The notes under the pieces are model-generated. The model had not been told where the DNA came from. It searched no databases and worked only from the letters and a program-made list of their open reading frames with translations. A stretch of DNA of 64,000 nt from Rhodanobacteraceae bacterium (GTDB taxonomy: Bacteria > Pseudomonadota > Gammaproteobacteria > Xanthomonadales > Rhodanobacteraceae), in NCBI GenBank assembly GCA_030123585.1, contig CP126120.1, positions 930,001 to 994,000 of the forward strand, read 5' to 3'. Positions within the stretch are counted from its first letter, which is position 1; each line of letters begins with the position of its first letter. A program made the translations under genes and the position numbers. Positions 24,001 through 32,511 of the stretch are shown piece by piece.

Positions 24001-25158
24001 ATGCGGCCATTTCAACTCGGCGAAGACATCGACCTCCTGCGCGAAAGCGTGCACGCGTTCGCGGAGAAGGAAATCGCGCCGCGCGCGGACCAGATCGACC
24101 GCGACAACCTGTTTCCGTCCGACCTGTGGAAGAAGCTCGGCGAGATGGGTCTGCTCGGCATCACGGTGCCGACCGGGTACGGCGGCAGCGGGATGGGTTA
24201 TCTCGCGCACCTGGTGGCGATGGAAGAAATCTCGCGCGCGTCGGGTTCGGTCGGGCTGTCCTATGGCGCGCATTCCAACCTGTGCGTCAACAACATCTTC
24301 CACAACGGCAACGAAGCGCAGCGCAAGAAGTACATTCCGAAACTGTGTTCGGGCGAATACGTCGGTGCGCTGGCGATGAGCGAACCTGGCGCCGGTTCGG
24401 ACGTGGTCGGCTCGATGAAGTGCAAGGCCGAGAAGCGCGGCGACCACTGGGTCGCCAACGGCAACAAGATGTGGATCACCAACGGCCCGGACGCCGACGT
24501 GGTGCTGGTCTATATGCGCACCGCCGACCGCACCGCCGGCAGCCGCTGCATCACCGCCTTCATCGTCGAAAAAGGGATGAAAGGTTTCTCGACGGCGCAG
24601 AAGCTCGACAAACTCGGGATGCGCGGCTCCAACACCTGCGAACTGGTGTTCGAGGATTGCGAAATTCCCGACGCCAACCGCGTGGGCGAGGTCAACGAAG
24701 GCGTGCGCGTGCTGATGAGCGGCCTCGACACCGAACGCCTGGTGCTGTCGGGCGGCCCGATCGGATTGATGCAATCGGCCCTCGACGTCACCCTGCCCTA
24801 CGTGCGCGAACGCAAGCAGTTCAACGCACCGATCGGGAGCTTCGAGATCATGCAGGCCAAGGTCGCTGACATGTACACCATGCTGCAGTCCGCGCGCGCC
24901 TACGCGTACATGGTCGCCCAGCAGTTCGACCACAACGTGAAATCGCGCATCGATCCGGCCTCGTGCCTGCTGCACGCCTCGCGCAGCGCGGTGGACGTGG
25001 CGCTGGAAGCCATCCAGGCGCTGGGCGGCAACGGCTACATCAACGAATTCCCCACCGGCCGCATCCTGCGCGACGCCAAGCTGTACGAAATCGGCGCCGG
25101 CACCAACGAGATCCGGCGCATGCTGATCGGACGCGAGTTGTTCTACGGCAACGCTTGA
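24001..25158 (+). CDS. ivd: isovaleryl-CoA dehydrogenase
   Basis: 385 aa. ATG 24001 gives the standard N-terminus ([26 protein letters not shown]). Acyl-CoA dehydrogenase features: [24 protein letters not shown], and the FAD/tetramer end [32 protein letters not shown]. In IVD the catalytic base is the Glu in GLDxERLVL, here Glu245, whereas the Glu of medium-chain enzymes (YEGT) is replaced by Ala in GAGT; both point to IVD rather than a straight-chain enzyme. It converts isovaleryl-CoA to 3-methylcrotonyl-CoA in leucine breakdown, passing electrons to ETF. The other leucine-pathway genes are not in the window. Confidence 0.93.
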   Translation: MRPFQLGEDIDLLRESVHAFAEKEIAPRADQIDRDNLFPSDLWKKLGEMGLLGITVPTGYGGSGMGYLAHLVAMEEISRASGSVGLSYGAHSNLCVNNIFHNGNEAQRKKYIPKLCSGEYVGALAMSEPGAGSDVVGSMKCKAEKRGDHWVANGNKMWITNGPDADVVLVYMRTADRTAGSRCITAFIVEKGMKGFSTAQKLDKLGMRGSNTCELVFEDCEIPDANRVGEVNEGVRVLMSGLDTERLVLSGGPIGLMQSALDVTLPYVRERKQFNAPIGSFEIMQAKVADMYTMLQSARAYAYMVAQQFDHNVKSRIDPASCLLHASRSAVDVALEAIQALGGNGYINEFPTGRILRDAKLYEIGAGTNEIRRMLIGRELFYGNA

Positions 25159-25163
25159 AAAGC

Positions 25164-25245
25164 CGTTGGGCTTCGCTACGCTCAGCCCAACCTACGGAGG
25201 ATTGCGTAGGTTGGGCTGACCCGGCTTCATCGGGGAAGCCCAACA
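25164..25245. repeat. REP doublet left of the RAYT gene
   Basis: It starts GTTGGGCTTCGCTACGCTCAGC and contains CCAACCTACG...CGTAGGTTGG and CCCGGCTTCATCGGGG hairpins. The same layout recurs at 25819-25903, flanking the transposase gene. Confidence 0.88.
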
Positions 25246-25255
25246 ACCATCGCGG

Positions 25256-25786
25256 TCAATCCCGCTCGCCAACCGACACCACGCCGTCCGGCTCGCACGC
25301 CCATTCCTTCGTCAACCATCCACGTTCGATGTAACGATGGATCGAGGAATGCGGCCAATCTGCCGCGCGTGCGACGTGCCCATGCTTGACGGGGTTGATG
25401 TGCACGTAATCGACGTGGCGTTGCAAATCGGTGTCGTCACGGATCAAATGCTCCCAGAATCGCCGTTGCCATATGCCGCGCTCGCGCTTTCCCGCGCGTG
25501 AAGCCGAGACGGCTTCCTTCCACGCAATGGCCCGTGAGAAGCCACCCTTGATCAGGCTCCAGCGCCCGGAGAAATCGTGGTCGCCTTCGGGCAACGTCCA
25601 GATCGCATGCATGTGATCGGGCAGGACAACCCACGCAACGATTTCGAAAGAATGCTGGGATTTCACCATTCGCACGGCATCGCGCAAGGCATCGATGTGC
25701 TCGATCAAGAGGCGGCTGGAACGATCGGCAAGATTGACCGTGAAGAAATACGTTCCACCGGCGACGTTGGACCTCCTGTACCGCAT
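25256..25786 (-). CDS. REP-associated tyrosine transposase (RAYT, IS200/IS605-like)
   Basis: 176 aa from ATG 25786. Y1-transposase core: MRYRR...GGTYFFTVNL, the metal-binding HUH motif D57-HMH60 in LPDHMHAIWTLP, and the catalytic Tyr127 in RHVDYVHINPVKHG; then WPHSSIHRYI, typical of RAYTs. RAYTs cut single-stranded REP hairpins and spread them; they are not classical mobile IS and are vertically kept. All catalytic residues are present. It lies between two REP doublets in the same orientation, the expected arrangement. It may be the source of the many REP-like elements in the window. Confidence 0.93.
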   Translation of the reverse strand: MRYRRSNVAGGTYFFTVNLADRSSRLLIEHIDALRDAVRMVKSQHSFEIVAWVVLPDHMHAIWTLPEGDHDFSGRWSLIKGGFSRAIAWKEAVSASRAGKRERGIWQRRFWEHLIRDDTDLQRHVDYVHINPVKHGHVARAADWPHSSIHRYIERGWLTKEWACEPDGVVSVGERD

Positions 25787-25818
25787 CGAGCGCCCCCGGG
25801 TTTTGTGTTCGATCCGAT

Positions 25819-25903
25819 CGTTGGGCTTCGCTGCGCTCAGCACCAACCTACGCGGTTTCGTAGGTTGGGCTGATCCCGGACTTGCTCCGGGAGAAGCCCA
25901 ATG
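25819..25903. repeat. REP doublet right of the RAYT gene
   Basis: Partner of 25164-25245 in direct orientation: starts GTTGGGCTTCGCTGCGCTCAGC, with CCAACCTACG/CGTAGGTTGG and TCCCGGACTTGCTCCGGGA hairpins. It overlaps the region upstream of the RAYT start and ends just short of the next gene. Confidence 0.88.
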
Positions 25904-25906
25904 TGT

Positions 25907-26788
25907 TCACAACGTCTGCGCGTGGAAGGTATCGCAGGCGTTGACGTCGCCGGCCTGGAAGCCGGTCTTGAACCAGCGCACGCGTTCGGCCGAGGTGCCG
26001 TGGGTGAAGGAATCGGGCACGACCGTGCCGCGTGCTTCGCGCTGCAGGGTGTCGTCGCCGATCTGCGACGCCGCGTTCAGCGCGCTTTCGATGTCGCCCG
26101 GTTGCAGCCATTGCAACTGCTGTTGCGACTTGTTGGCCCACACGCCGGCCAGGCAGTCGGCCTGCAGTTCCAGGCGCACCGACAGGCCGTTCGCGCCCTG
26201 CATCGGTTGGCCGCGCTGCGCGAGCTGCTGCTCCATGTCCATGATGCCGAGCTGGTCCTGCACGTGGTGGCCGACTTCGTGCGCGATCACGTAGGCTCGC
26301 GCGAAGTCGCTGTCGGAATGGAAGCGCGTCGCGAGTTCCTGGAAGAAGTCGAGGTCGAGATAGACGCGCTTGTCGCCGGGACAATAGAACGGCCCGACCG
26401 CGGAAGATGCGCCGCCGCAGGCGGTGGCGACCTGGCCGTGGAACAACACCAGTTTGGGATCGACGTATTGCTGGCCGGCCTGCTGGAAATACGCGGTCCA
26501 CACGTCCTCGGTGCTGCCAAGGATCTTGCACGAGAACTGCGTCTGCGCGTCGGTGTCGCAGTTGGCCTTGGAAACCTGCGCCGGTGCGTTGGACGTCGTC
26601 ATCCCGCTGTCGCCGCCGGTCAGCAATCCGAAGATGATGCCGCGGGTGGACGGGAAGATCATCGCGATGATGACCGCGATGATGGTGCCGCCGACGCCGA
26701 GATGGATGCGGCCGATGCCGAAGCCGCCGCCACCACCGCCGGTCGCCTCTTCCACGTTGTCGCTGGAACGGCCTTTCTGCCAGAGCAT
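25907..26788 (-). CDS. YpfJ-type neutral zinc metallopeptidase
   Basis: 293 aa. ATG 26788 has a GAAAGGAGA ribosome site and gives the family start MLWQKGRSSDNVEE; the frame runs further upstream without sense. A Gly-rich stretch leads to one membrane segment (about 33-55), then Cys-containing spacer and the zinc site HEVGHH (170-175), with a later acidic ligand in RLELQADCLAGVWA, followed by DIESALNAASQIGDD and FTHGTSAERVRWF. This is the full-length neutral zinc metallopeptidase (YpfJ/Zn-binding PF04228) family; its substrate is unknown. It is periplasm-facing by inference from the single N-terminal anchor. Confidence 0.92.
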   Translation of the reverse strand: MLWQKGRSSDNVEEATGGGGGGFGIGRIHLGVGGTIIAVIIAMIFPSTRGIIFGLLTGGDSGMTTSNAPAQVSKANCDTDAQTQFSCKILGSTEDVWTAYFQQAGQQYVDPKLVLFHGQVATACGGASSAVGPFYCPGDKRVYLDLDFFQELATRFHSDSDFARAYVIAHEVGHHVQDQLGIMDMEQQLAQRGQPMQGANGLSVRLELQADCLAGVWANKSQQQLQWLQPGDIESALNAASQIGDDTLQREARGTVVPDSFTHGTSAERVRWFKTGFQAGDVNACDTFHAQTL

Positions 26789-26971
26789 CGCGATTCTCCT
26801 TTCCCCGTTGGCGTGCGCAACGCCGCGCGGCGGGAACTTTGCGGCAACCGCGGGCCGTGCGCAAGTGCGGCGATCGCGTGGCCCGCCGCGCCCGCGCCCG
26901 GCTGCGGATATGCCAGAATGCGGAAGCCGCGCACCTCGCGCGGCGCTTTTCTTTTCGACCACGCAGCCTCC

Positions 26972-27895
26972 ATGTCGTCCGTCACGCGCGCCCACTGGCA
27001 ATTGCACCTCTGCGTGCTGCTGTGGGGCTTCACCGCCATCCTTGGCAAGCTGATCACGCTGACCGCGCTGCAACTGGTGTGGTGGCGGATGCTGCTGGTC
27101 ACGCTGGCGCTGCTGCTGGTGCCGAAGGTGTGGCGCGAATTGCGCGTGATGCCGATGCGGCGCATCGCGGCTTACGCCGGCATCGGCGCACTGGTGGCGC
27201 TGCACTGGCTGACGTTCTACTCGGCGGTGAAGCTGGCCAATGCTTCAGTCGCTGCAACGTGCATCGCGCTGGCGCCGGTGTTCCTCGCGATCATCGAACC
27301 GCTGGTGGTGGGACGCCGGTTCGATCCGCGCGAACTGCTGCTGGGCGCGGCGGTGGTGCCGGGTGTCGCGCTGGTGGTGGGTGGCGTGCCGGCCGGGATG
27401 CGGCTCGGGGTCGCAGTGGGCGTGCTGTCGGCGGTGCTGTGCGCGGTCTTTGGCGCGTTCAACAAGCGCATGGCCGATCGTGGCGGGGCGCTCACGGTGA
27501 CCTGCATCGAACTCGGCGCCGGCACGGTGCTGCTGACGCTGCTGACAGTCGTGTGGCATGGCGAAGGCACGTTCGCGCTGCCCGACCTGCACGACGCACT
27601 GTTGCTGCTCGCGTTGGCGCTGGCCTGCACCCTGCTGCCGTTCGCGCTGGCGCTGGCGGTGCTGCGCAAGCTCAGCGCGTACACGGTGCAACTCGCGACC
27701 AGCCTGGAACCGGTCTACGCGATCGTGCTGGCGGTGATCCTGCTCGGCGAGCAGCACCAGCTCGACGCGTGGTTCTATGCCGGCGTCGCGATCATCGTGG
27801 GCGCGGTGTTCGTGCATCCGCTGCTGACACGCCATACGGCCGCCAAACCGCCTGAAGCGATGCTGGGTACGGCGGAATCGAAGGCCATGGAGTAA
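26972..27895 (+). CDS. EamA/DMT-family transporter
   Basis: 307 aa with about ten membrane segments in two EamA repeats. The first runs from LHLCVLLWGFTAILGKLI through LVWWRMLLVTLALLLVP and LTFYSAVKLANASVAATCIALAPVF. The second ends with the conserved SAYTVQLATSLEPVYAIVLAVILLGEQ. Such proteins export or import metabolites such as amino acids; the substrate is unknown. It is convergent with the small Lys-rich gene at 27980. Confidence 0.9.
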   Translation: MSSVTRAHWQLHLCVLLWGFTAILGKLITLTALQLVWWRMLLVTLALLLVPKVWRELRVMPMRRIAAYAGIGALVALHWLTFYSAVKLANASVAATCIALAPVFLAIIEPLVVGRRFDPRELLLGAAVVPGVALVVGGVPAGMRLGVAVGVLSAVLCAVFGAFNKRMADRGGALTVTCIELGAGTVLLTLLTVVWHGEGTFALPDLHDALLLLALALACTLLPFALALAVLRKLSAYTVQLATSLEPVYAIVLAVILLGEQHQLDAWFYAGVAIIVGAVFVHPLLTRHTAAKPPEAMLGTAESKAME

Positions 27896-27926
27896 GCGAG
27901 CGCGATTGCCACGCTCCAACCGCAAA

Positions 27927-27965
27927 CCGGGCGCACAACGACGAATCCGGCATTGTGCGCCCCGG
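27927..27965. terminator. hairpin between convergent genes
   Basis: CCGGGCGCACAA pairs with TTGTGCGCCCCGG (one unpaired base) around a 14-base loop, placed between the stops of the EamA gene and the Lys-rich gene. There is no clear T-run; a bidirectional terminator or processing hairpin is likely. Confidence 0.6.
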
Positions 27966-27979
27966 TCCCTCGCTTTGAA

Positions 27980-28132
27980 TCACTCCTGCTTCTTCGCGCT
28001 CGGCGACACGACCTCCTGCTTCTTGGCGCTCGGGGGCACTGGCCCATTCTGCAGCAGCTTTGCGGGCTGCATCACTTCCTGCTTCTTGGCGTTGGGTGAC
28101 ACTGCTGCCGGTTTCTTGGCCTTGCCACTCAT
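27980..28132 (-). CDS. tiny Lys-rich repeat protein (50 aa)
   Basis: A 50-residue protein starting MSGKAKKPAAVSP, with three copies of (S/N)AKKQE, the last at the C-terminus (PSAKKQE, repeated at the end). ATG 28132 is preceded by GGGAGGG at about 8 bases, a strong ribosome site. The strict repeat and good start make it probably real. It is strongly basic and disordered-looking, as expected of a nucleic-acid or membrane-binding peptide, but I know no family. A second unrelated-looking tiny Lys-rich gene lies at 30986-31087. Confidence 0.65.
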   Translation of the reverse strand: MSGKAKKPAAVSPNAKKQEVMQPAKLLQNGPVPPSAKKQEVVSPSAKKQE

Positions 28133-28234
28133 TGCACCACCCTCCCTTCCTGTGCCAGGGATACGACGCCGCCCCGGCTTCGGCGTGCTGCGGCATCCGC
28201 TTCATTTGCGCGACGACAAAGGCGTGCGGTCGCC

Positions 28235-30004
28235 TCATGCGCCCGCCGTACTGCCCGGCTTGGGCGGCGGTGGCGGCGGCAGACCGATCTTCCGGCAGAA
28301 CGCGGTGAAGCGGGGATCGTTCCTGAAAACCAGCACGAACGGATCGTAGAGCAGGTACGAGACGCCGGGATCGCGGTTGGCCCACGCGCGCTCCAGCCAC
28401 GCGAACATCGGTTCCGGCTGTTTGCGCAACGCGTAGATCTGGGCGATCTGGTAGGCGTTGCCGTCGCCGTATTTCGCGATCACGTCGCGCAGCACCGCGT
28501 CGGCCGCCGCCGGGTCGCCGCCGATCTGCCGTGCCAGGGCAATCGCGAGATCCTGCCACGAGCCGGGCGGCCCCGCCTCGGCGGCGTGCAGCGCCGCCTG
28601 CGCATCGCCGCGCTGGATCGCGATCACGGCGAGGGTTTGGTGGAAGCTCGCGCCGTTCGGCTGCAGGGCGATGGCCTTGTCGATGGCGTGCTGCGCGTCG
28701 TCGAGACGCTCGATCGCGGAGTAGTAGGTCGCCAGCGCCTCGTACCAGGTGGCGTGCAACGGATCCTTGTCCAGCGCACGCCGTTTCATCTCGACCGCCT
28801 GATCGGGATGGCCGAGCGTCGCCATCAGGCCGGCCAGCAGGCCCATCGCGTCGCCGTCGTTCGGCGCCAGTTGCAGCGCCCGGCGGAACTCGGCTTCCGC
28901 GCCCTTCCAGTCGAAATCCGCCCACGACAGCAACACCCCGCGCGCGATGTGGGCAAAGGCCAGATCAGGATCGAGCGACAGCGCGGTGTCGGCCGCCGCG
29001 CGCGCCCTGACGTAGGCCTGCTGCATCGCGGGCCCCTCCAGGAACGCACCCGCCAGCATCGTCCATGTGTAGGACATCGCGGCGTACGCGCTCGCGTAGC
29101 GCGGATCGATCCGCACCGCTTCCTGGTAGTGCGCGATCGCGGTGCGGTCGTCGGCCTCGGTGCTGCGCGCACGATAGAAGTTGCCTTGCAGGTAGGCGTT
29201 GTACGCCGCGAGATCGCCGCCCGGCGGCTCGTCGGTGGACTCGAGCGTCTTGCCCAGCAGGGTGGCGCGCATGGAGCTCGCCACGGAATGCGCGATGTCC
29301 GACTGCACCTCGAAGATGTCCTTCAGTTCGCGGTCGTAGGTCTGCGACCAGATCACGCGGCTGTCCGCCGCCGAGATCAGGCTGGCGACGATGCGCACGC
29401 GCTCGCCCTGCCGGCGCACGGTGCCTTCCAGCAGGTTCGCGACGCCGAGCTTCGCACCGATGCCGCGGCTGTCGCTGAGGTCGCCGCGGAAGCGGAACGC
29501 GGAATTGCGGCCGATCACCTTGAGTTCCGGGACCTGGCTGAGCATCGAGATCAGGTCCTCGGACAGGCCGTCGGAAAAATACTGGTCGCCCGCATCGCCG
29601 TTTTCGTTCAACAGCGGCAACACCGCCACCGACTTGTCCGGGATCGCGCCGGCATCGTGGCGGCGGACGAGGGTGTTCGCCAGCAGCAGCACCACGATCA
29701 CGCACAGCACCGCGATGATCGCGTGGTCAATCCGCTTGCCGGTCCGGTGCCGGATCGATGCCTCCCGCGGCACCTCGCTTTCGAGTTTCAGCCCCTCGGG
29801 CGTGATCTCGTAATACCAGGCCACCGCCAGCACCACCGGGAATCCGATCGCCGCCGCGATCACGATCAGCCGCACCACCCAATCGGCGATCGCGAAAAAG
29901 GGAAACACCTGGGTGGCGACCTGCACGATCAGCCAGGCGACCGCGGCATACAGCGTGCCCGCGCGGAACACGTTGCGGCGCCTGAGCTCGGCCAGGAACC
30001 TCAT
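28235..30004 (-). CDS. TolB-like/TPR membrane protein
   Basis: 589 aa from ATG 30004; a longer frame upstream is not supported. N-terminal MRFLAELRRRNVFRAGTLYAAVAWLIVQVA is the typical start of the adenylate-cyclase-like TPR family of Lysobacterales. Three membrane segments (about 16-35, 43-70 and 92-113) are followed by a TolB-like domain (KSVAVLPL, FSDGLSEDLISML, VIGRNSAFRFRG, WSQTYDRELKDIFEVQ) and about six TPRs. The tail is Pro-rich (GLPPPPPPKPG). It shares the TolB/TPR outside half with the CadC-like regulator at 1.1-3.0 kb but has no DNA-binding or cyclase domain. Role unknown, perhaps signalling. Confidence 0.87.
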   Translation of the reverse strand: MRFLAELRRRNVFRAGTLYAAVAWLIVQVATQVFPFFAIADWVVRLIVIAAAIGFPVVLAVAWYYEITPEGLKLESEVPREASIRHRTGKRIDHAIIAVLCVIVVLLLANTLVRRHDAGAIPDKSVAVLPLLNENGDAGDQYFSDGLSEDLISMLSQVPELKVIGRNSAFRFRGDLSDSRGIGAKLGVANLLEGTVRRQGERVRIVASLISAADSRVIWSQTYDRELKDIFEVQSDIAHSVASSMRATLLGKTLESTDEPPGGDLAAYNAYLQGNFYRARSTEADDRTAIAHYQEAVRIDPRYASAYAAMSYTWTMLAGAFLEGPAMQQAYVRARAAADTALSLDPDLAFAHIARGVLLSWADFDWKGAEAEFRRALQLAPNDGDAMGLLAGLMATLGHPDQAVEMKRRALDKDPLHATWYEALATYYSAIERLDDAQHAIDKAIALQPNGASFHQTLAVIAIQRGDAQAALHAAEAGPPGSWQDLAIALARQIGGDPAAADAVLRDVIAKYGDGNAYQIAQIYALRKQPEPMFAWLERAWANRDPGVSYLLYDPFVLVFRNDPRFTAFCRKIGLPPPPPPKPGSTAGA

Positions 30005-30131
30005 CACCGTCACACCTCTGCGGCGGTCACCCGCATCGGAGTATACGCCCGGCATCGTGCCACCCCGCGTCTTCGGCAAGCCCGCCTATACTTCCGGGAA
30101 AACAGCGGCGGAATTACAGTTCGGGCGCGCG

Positions 30132-30959
30132 ATGAGTTCGATCGAGCCAAGCCGGGGCCTGTCGACGGCCCGCACGCAACGCATCCGCGACGAGCGCAGG
30201 GAAGAAAGCCTCGACCGGGTGATCGAGGAAACCCCGGTCGCGCTGGTCTACAACGGCCAGTCGTTCGCGGTGATGATGGCGACCCCGTGCGACCTCGGGG
30301 ATTTCGCGCTGGGTTTCACGCTGGCCGAAGGCATCGTCGAGAGTCCGTCCGAATTCGAGCTGGTGGACGTGCTGCGGACCGAACGCGGCGTCAGCCTGCA
30401 GGGATTGATTCCGTCCGCGCGTTTCGAAGCCTTGCAACGGCGCCGGCGCAGCCTCGCCGGACGCAGCGGCTGCGGCTTGTGCGGAATCGAATCGCTGGAG
30501 GAGGCGGTGCGCCCGGTGCCCGCCGTGGCTTCGACGCTGCGCTTGGAGCGCGCTGCCATCGCCGCCGGCATGCGCGCGCTGGCGGACCGCCAGCCGTTGA
30601 ATGCCATCACGGGCGGCGCCCACGCAGCGGCCTTCGTTGCCACTGGCGGCCACGCGATCGTGCGCGAGGACGTCGGCCGCCACAACGCGCTGGACAAGCT
30701 GATCGGCGCGCTGGCCGCATCGGCGCAGGATCGCGACGCGCTGCTGGCGCGCACGGCCGCGGGATTCCTCGCGATCACCTCGCGCGCGTCGTGGGAGATG
30801 GTGCACAAGGCCGCGCACGCCGGCATCGCGGTGATCGCCGCGATTTCCGCACCCACCTCGTTGGCGATCGAAGCCGCCGACGTCGCCGGCGTCACCCTGA
30901 TCGCGTTCGCCCGCGACGCCGCGATGAATGTCTACACGCACACGGAGCGCGTGACCTGA
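30132..30959 (+). CDS. fdhD: FdhD sulfurtransferase for formate dehydrogenase
   Basis: 275 aa, normal length. ATG 30132. It shows PVALVYNGQSFAVMMATP, GFTLAEGIV, the Cys114-x-x-Cys117 loop in GCGLCGI that passes sulfur, and the binding-site stretches ITGGAHAAAF, REDVGRHNALDKLIGAL and SRASWEMVHKAAHAGI. FdhD moves sulfur from IscS to the molybdenum cofactor of formate dehydrogenase. No fdh structural genes lie nearby. Confidence 0.95.
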   Translation: MSSIEPSRGLSTARTQRIRDERREESLDRVIEETPVALVYNGQSFAVMMATPCDLGDFALGFTLAEGIVESPSEFELVDVLRTERGVSLQGLIPSARFEALQRRRRSLAGRSGCGLCGIESLEEAVRPVPAVASTLRLERAAIAAGMRALADRQPLNAITGGAHAAAFVATGGHAIVREDVGRHNALDKLIGALAASAQDRDALLARTAAGFLAITSRASWEMVHKAAHAGIAVIAAISAPTSLAIEAADVAGVTLIAFARDAAMNVYTHTERVT

Positions 30960-30985
30960 TCCGGTCACGCACTCCGGATGAGTCA

Positions 30986-31087
30986 TCAGACCTTGGCGTT
31001 CTTCTTCGCGTGCTTCTCGGCACGCTTTTCCTTCAGCGTCTTCTGCGGCTTCTTCTTGTCTTCCTTCTTCTTCTCGAGACCTTTCAT
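30986..31087 (-). CDS. tiny Lys-rich protein (33 aa)
   Basis: Reads MKGLEKKKEDKKKPQKTLKE and ends AEKHAKKNAKV; more than 40% Lys. ATG 31087 has GAGGAG about 7 bases upstream. Length and composition fit a short nucleic-acid-binding or ribosome-associated peptide found as hypothetical protein in related genomes; this is inference. A longer frame runs upstream but has no coding look. Confidence 0.62.
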   Translation of the reverse strand: MKGLEKKKEDKKKPQKTLKEKRAEKHAKKNAKV

Positions 31088-31234
31088 GGACGGCTCCTCA
31101 TGGCAGTGGTCCGTGGGCACAAAGATGCGCCAGTCGGCGTGACTTCGCAAGGGGGTACGCAGGGGCCGGTACAGGTTCCGATACGGATTGGCTAGACTCG
31201 AAACGCGCAGCCATCCGCCAGTGAGATCCGCACC

Positions 31235-31672
31235 ATGCCTTCGCCCGCAAGAAATACCGTCGCCACCGTGATTCCCTCGCTGCGTTACCGCAATGCGCCC
31301 GCCATGATCGACTGGCTGTGCAAGGCCTTCGGCTTCGAGCAACACGCCGTGTATGCCGACGGCGACGTGGTACACCACGCGCAACTCACGTTCGGCCACG
31401 GCATGATCATGCTGGGTTCGACCGCCAACGATTCGGCATGGAACAGCCGGATGGTGCAGCCCGATGAAACCGGCGGACGCGAAACCCAGGCCTGCTACGT
31501 GGTGGTCGCCGACTGCGCGGCGCACTACGCACGGGCCCAGGCCGCTGGCGCGGAAATCGTGGACGCACTGGAAGCCAGGGACTACGGCGGCAGCGGTTAC
31601 AGCGCCCGCGACCCCGAGGGCCACCTGTGGTCGTTCGGTGACTATGATCCGTGGGCGGAACCCTCGACGTGA
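31235..31672 (+). CDS. VOC-superfamily protein (glyoxalase/bleomycin-resistance fold)
   Basis: 145 aa. PSLRYRNAPAMIDWLCKAFGFEQ, HHAQLTFGHGMIMLGS, CYVVVADCAAHYARAQAAGAEIV and YSARDPEGHLWSFGDYDPW make up the betaalphabetabetabeta pair of the VOC fold of the PhnB-like/YdfO type. The enzyme reaction is not predictable. It heads a tightly overlapping set: VOC, DUF72, PBP4, RNase. Confidence 0.88.
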   Translation: MPSPARNTVATVIPSLRYRNAPAMIDWLCKAFGFEQHAVYADGDVVHHAQLTFGHGMIMLGSTANDSAWNSRMVQPDETGGRETQACYVVVADCAAHYARAQAAGAEIVDALEARDYGGSGYSARDPEGHLWSFGDYDPWAEPST

Positions 31673-32511
31673 AGGCGATCGACGCGCCCATCGCGGATGC
31701 GCTGGCCGGTACGCGTACCACGCGCATCAAAGCCGGCATCGGCGGCTGGAACTTCCCGCCGTGGCGCGACAACTTCTATCCGAAGGGCCTGCCGCAGCGT
31801 CGCGAACTGGAATACGCCAGCCGTCGCCTGGCTGCGATCGAAATCAACAGCACGTTCTATCGCGCGCAGACGCCGAAGGTGTACGCGAAATGGCGCGAAG
31901 AAACGCCGCCGGGCTTCGTGTTTTCGCTGAAGGCGCCGCGACAAATCGCCGAGGTGCGCAAGCTCGCGTCCGCCGGTGCGCTGGTGCGCGGCTTCGTGTT
32001 CGGCGGACTGGAAGAATTCGGCGAACGGCTCGGCCCCATCGTCTGGCAATTCCCGCCCTCGCGCACATTCGAGCGCGACGACTTCACCGGGTTCCTCGAC
32101 CTGCTGCCACGCGAGTTGAATGGACGCACATTGCGGAACGCCTTGGAAGTGCGCAACAAAACCTTTCTGTGCGAAGCGTTCCTCGAACTGGCGCGCGCCC
32201 ATCGCTGCGCATGCGTGTTCACCGATTCCCGCGAATATCCGAACTTCGCCGACCTCACCGGCGATTTCGTCTATGCACGCCTGATGCGCAGCCGTGCGGG
32301 CGAGCCCGACGGCTATCCATCGGCCGAACTCGATGCCTGGGCCGCACGCGCACGCACCTGGGCGCAAGGCGGCGAGCCGGACGACCTGCCGCGCATCGCA
32401 CCCGCAAGCGGAACGCCAGCATCGCCGCGCGACGTGTTCATCCATTTCATCAGCAGCGCGAAGGCACGCAATCCCGCGGCCGCGATGGCGCTGCAAAGGC
32501 GCGTCGCATGA
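31669..32511 (+). CDS. DUF72 family protein
   Basis: About 280 aa. GTG 31669 overlaps the previous stop as GTGA; an in-frame GTG at 31651 also exists. TIM-barrel family DUF72 features: AGIGGWNFPPWRDNFYPKGLP, LAAIEINSTFYR, PGFVFSLKAPR, GPIVWQFPP, NALEVRNKTF, CVFTDS and FVYARLMRS. Function unknown; some relatives sit with DNA-repair genes. It overlaps the next gene as ATGA. Confidence 0.9.
   Translation: MKAIDAPIADALAGTRTTRIKAGIGGWNFPPWRDNFYPKGLPQRRELEYASRRLAAIEINSTFYRAQTPKVYAKWREETPPGFVFSLKAPRQIAEVRKLASAGALVRGFVFGGLEEFGERLGPIVWQFPPSRTFERDDFTGFLDLLPRELNGRTLRNALEVRNKTFLCEAFLELARAHRCACVFTDSREYPNFADLTGDFVYARLMRSRAGEPDGYPSAELDAWAARARTWAQGGEPDDLPRIAPASGTPASPRDVFIHFISSAKARNPAAAMALQRRVA

Noticed and set aside
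28586-31195. 869-aa plus-strand frame across the TolB/TPR gene and fdhD
   Set aside because: Shadow of the minus-strand TPR gene and the wrong frame of fdhD; no recognisable domain.
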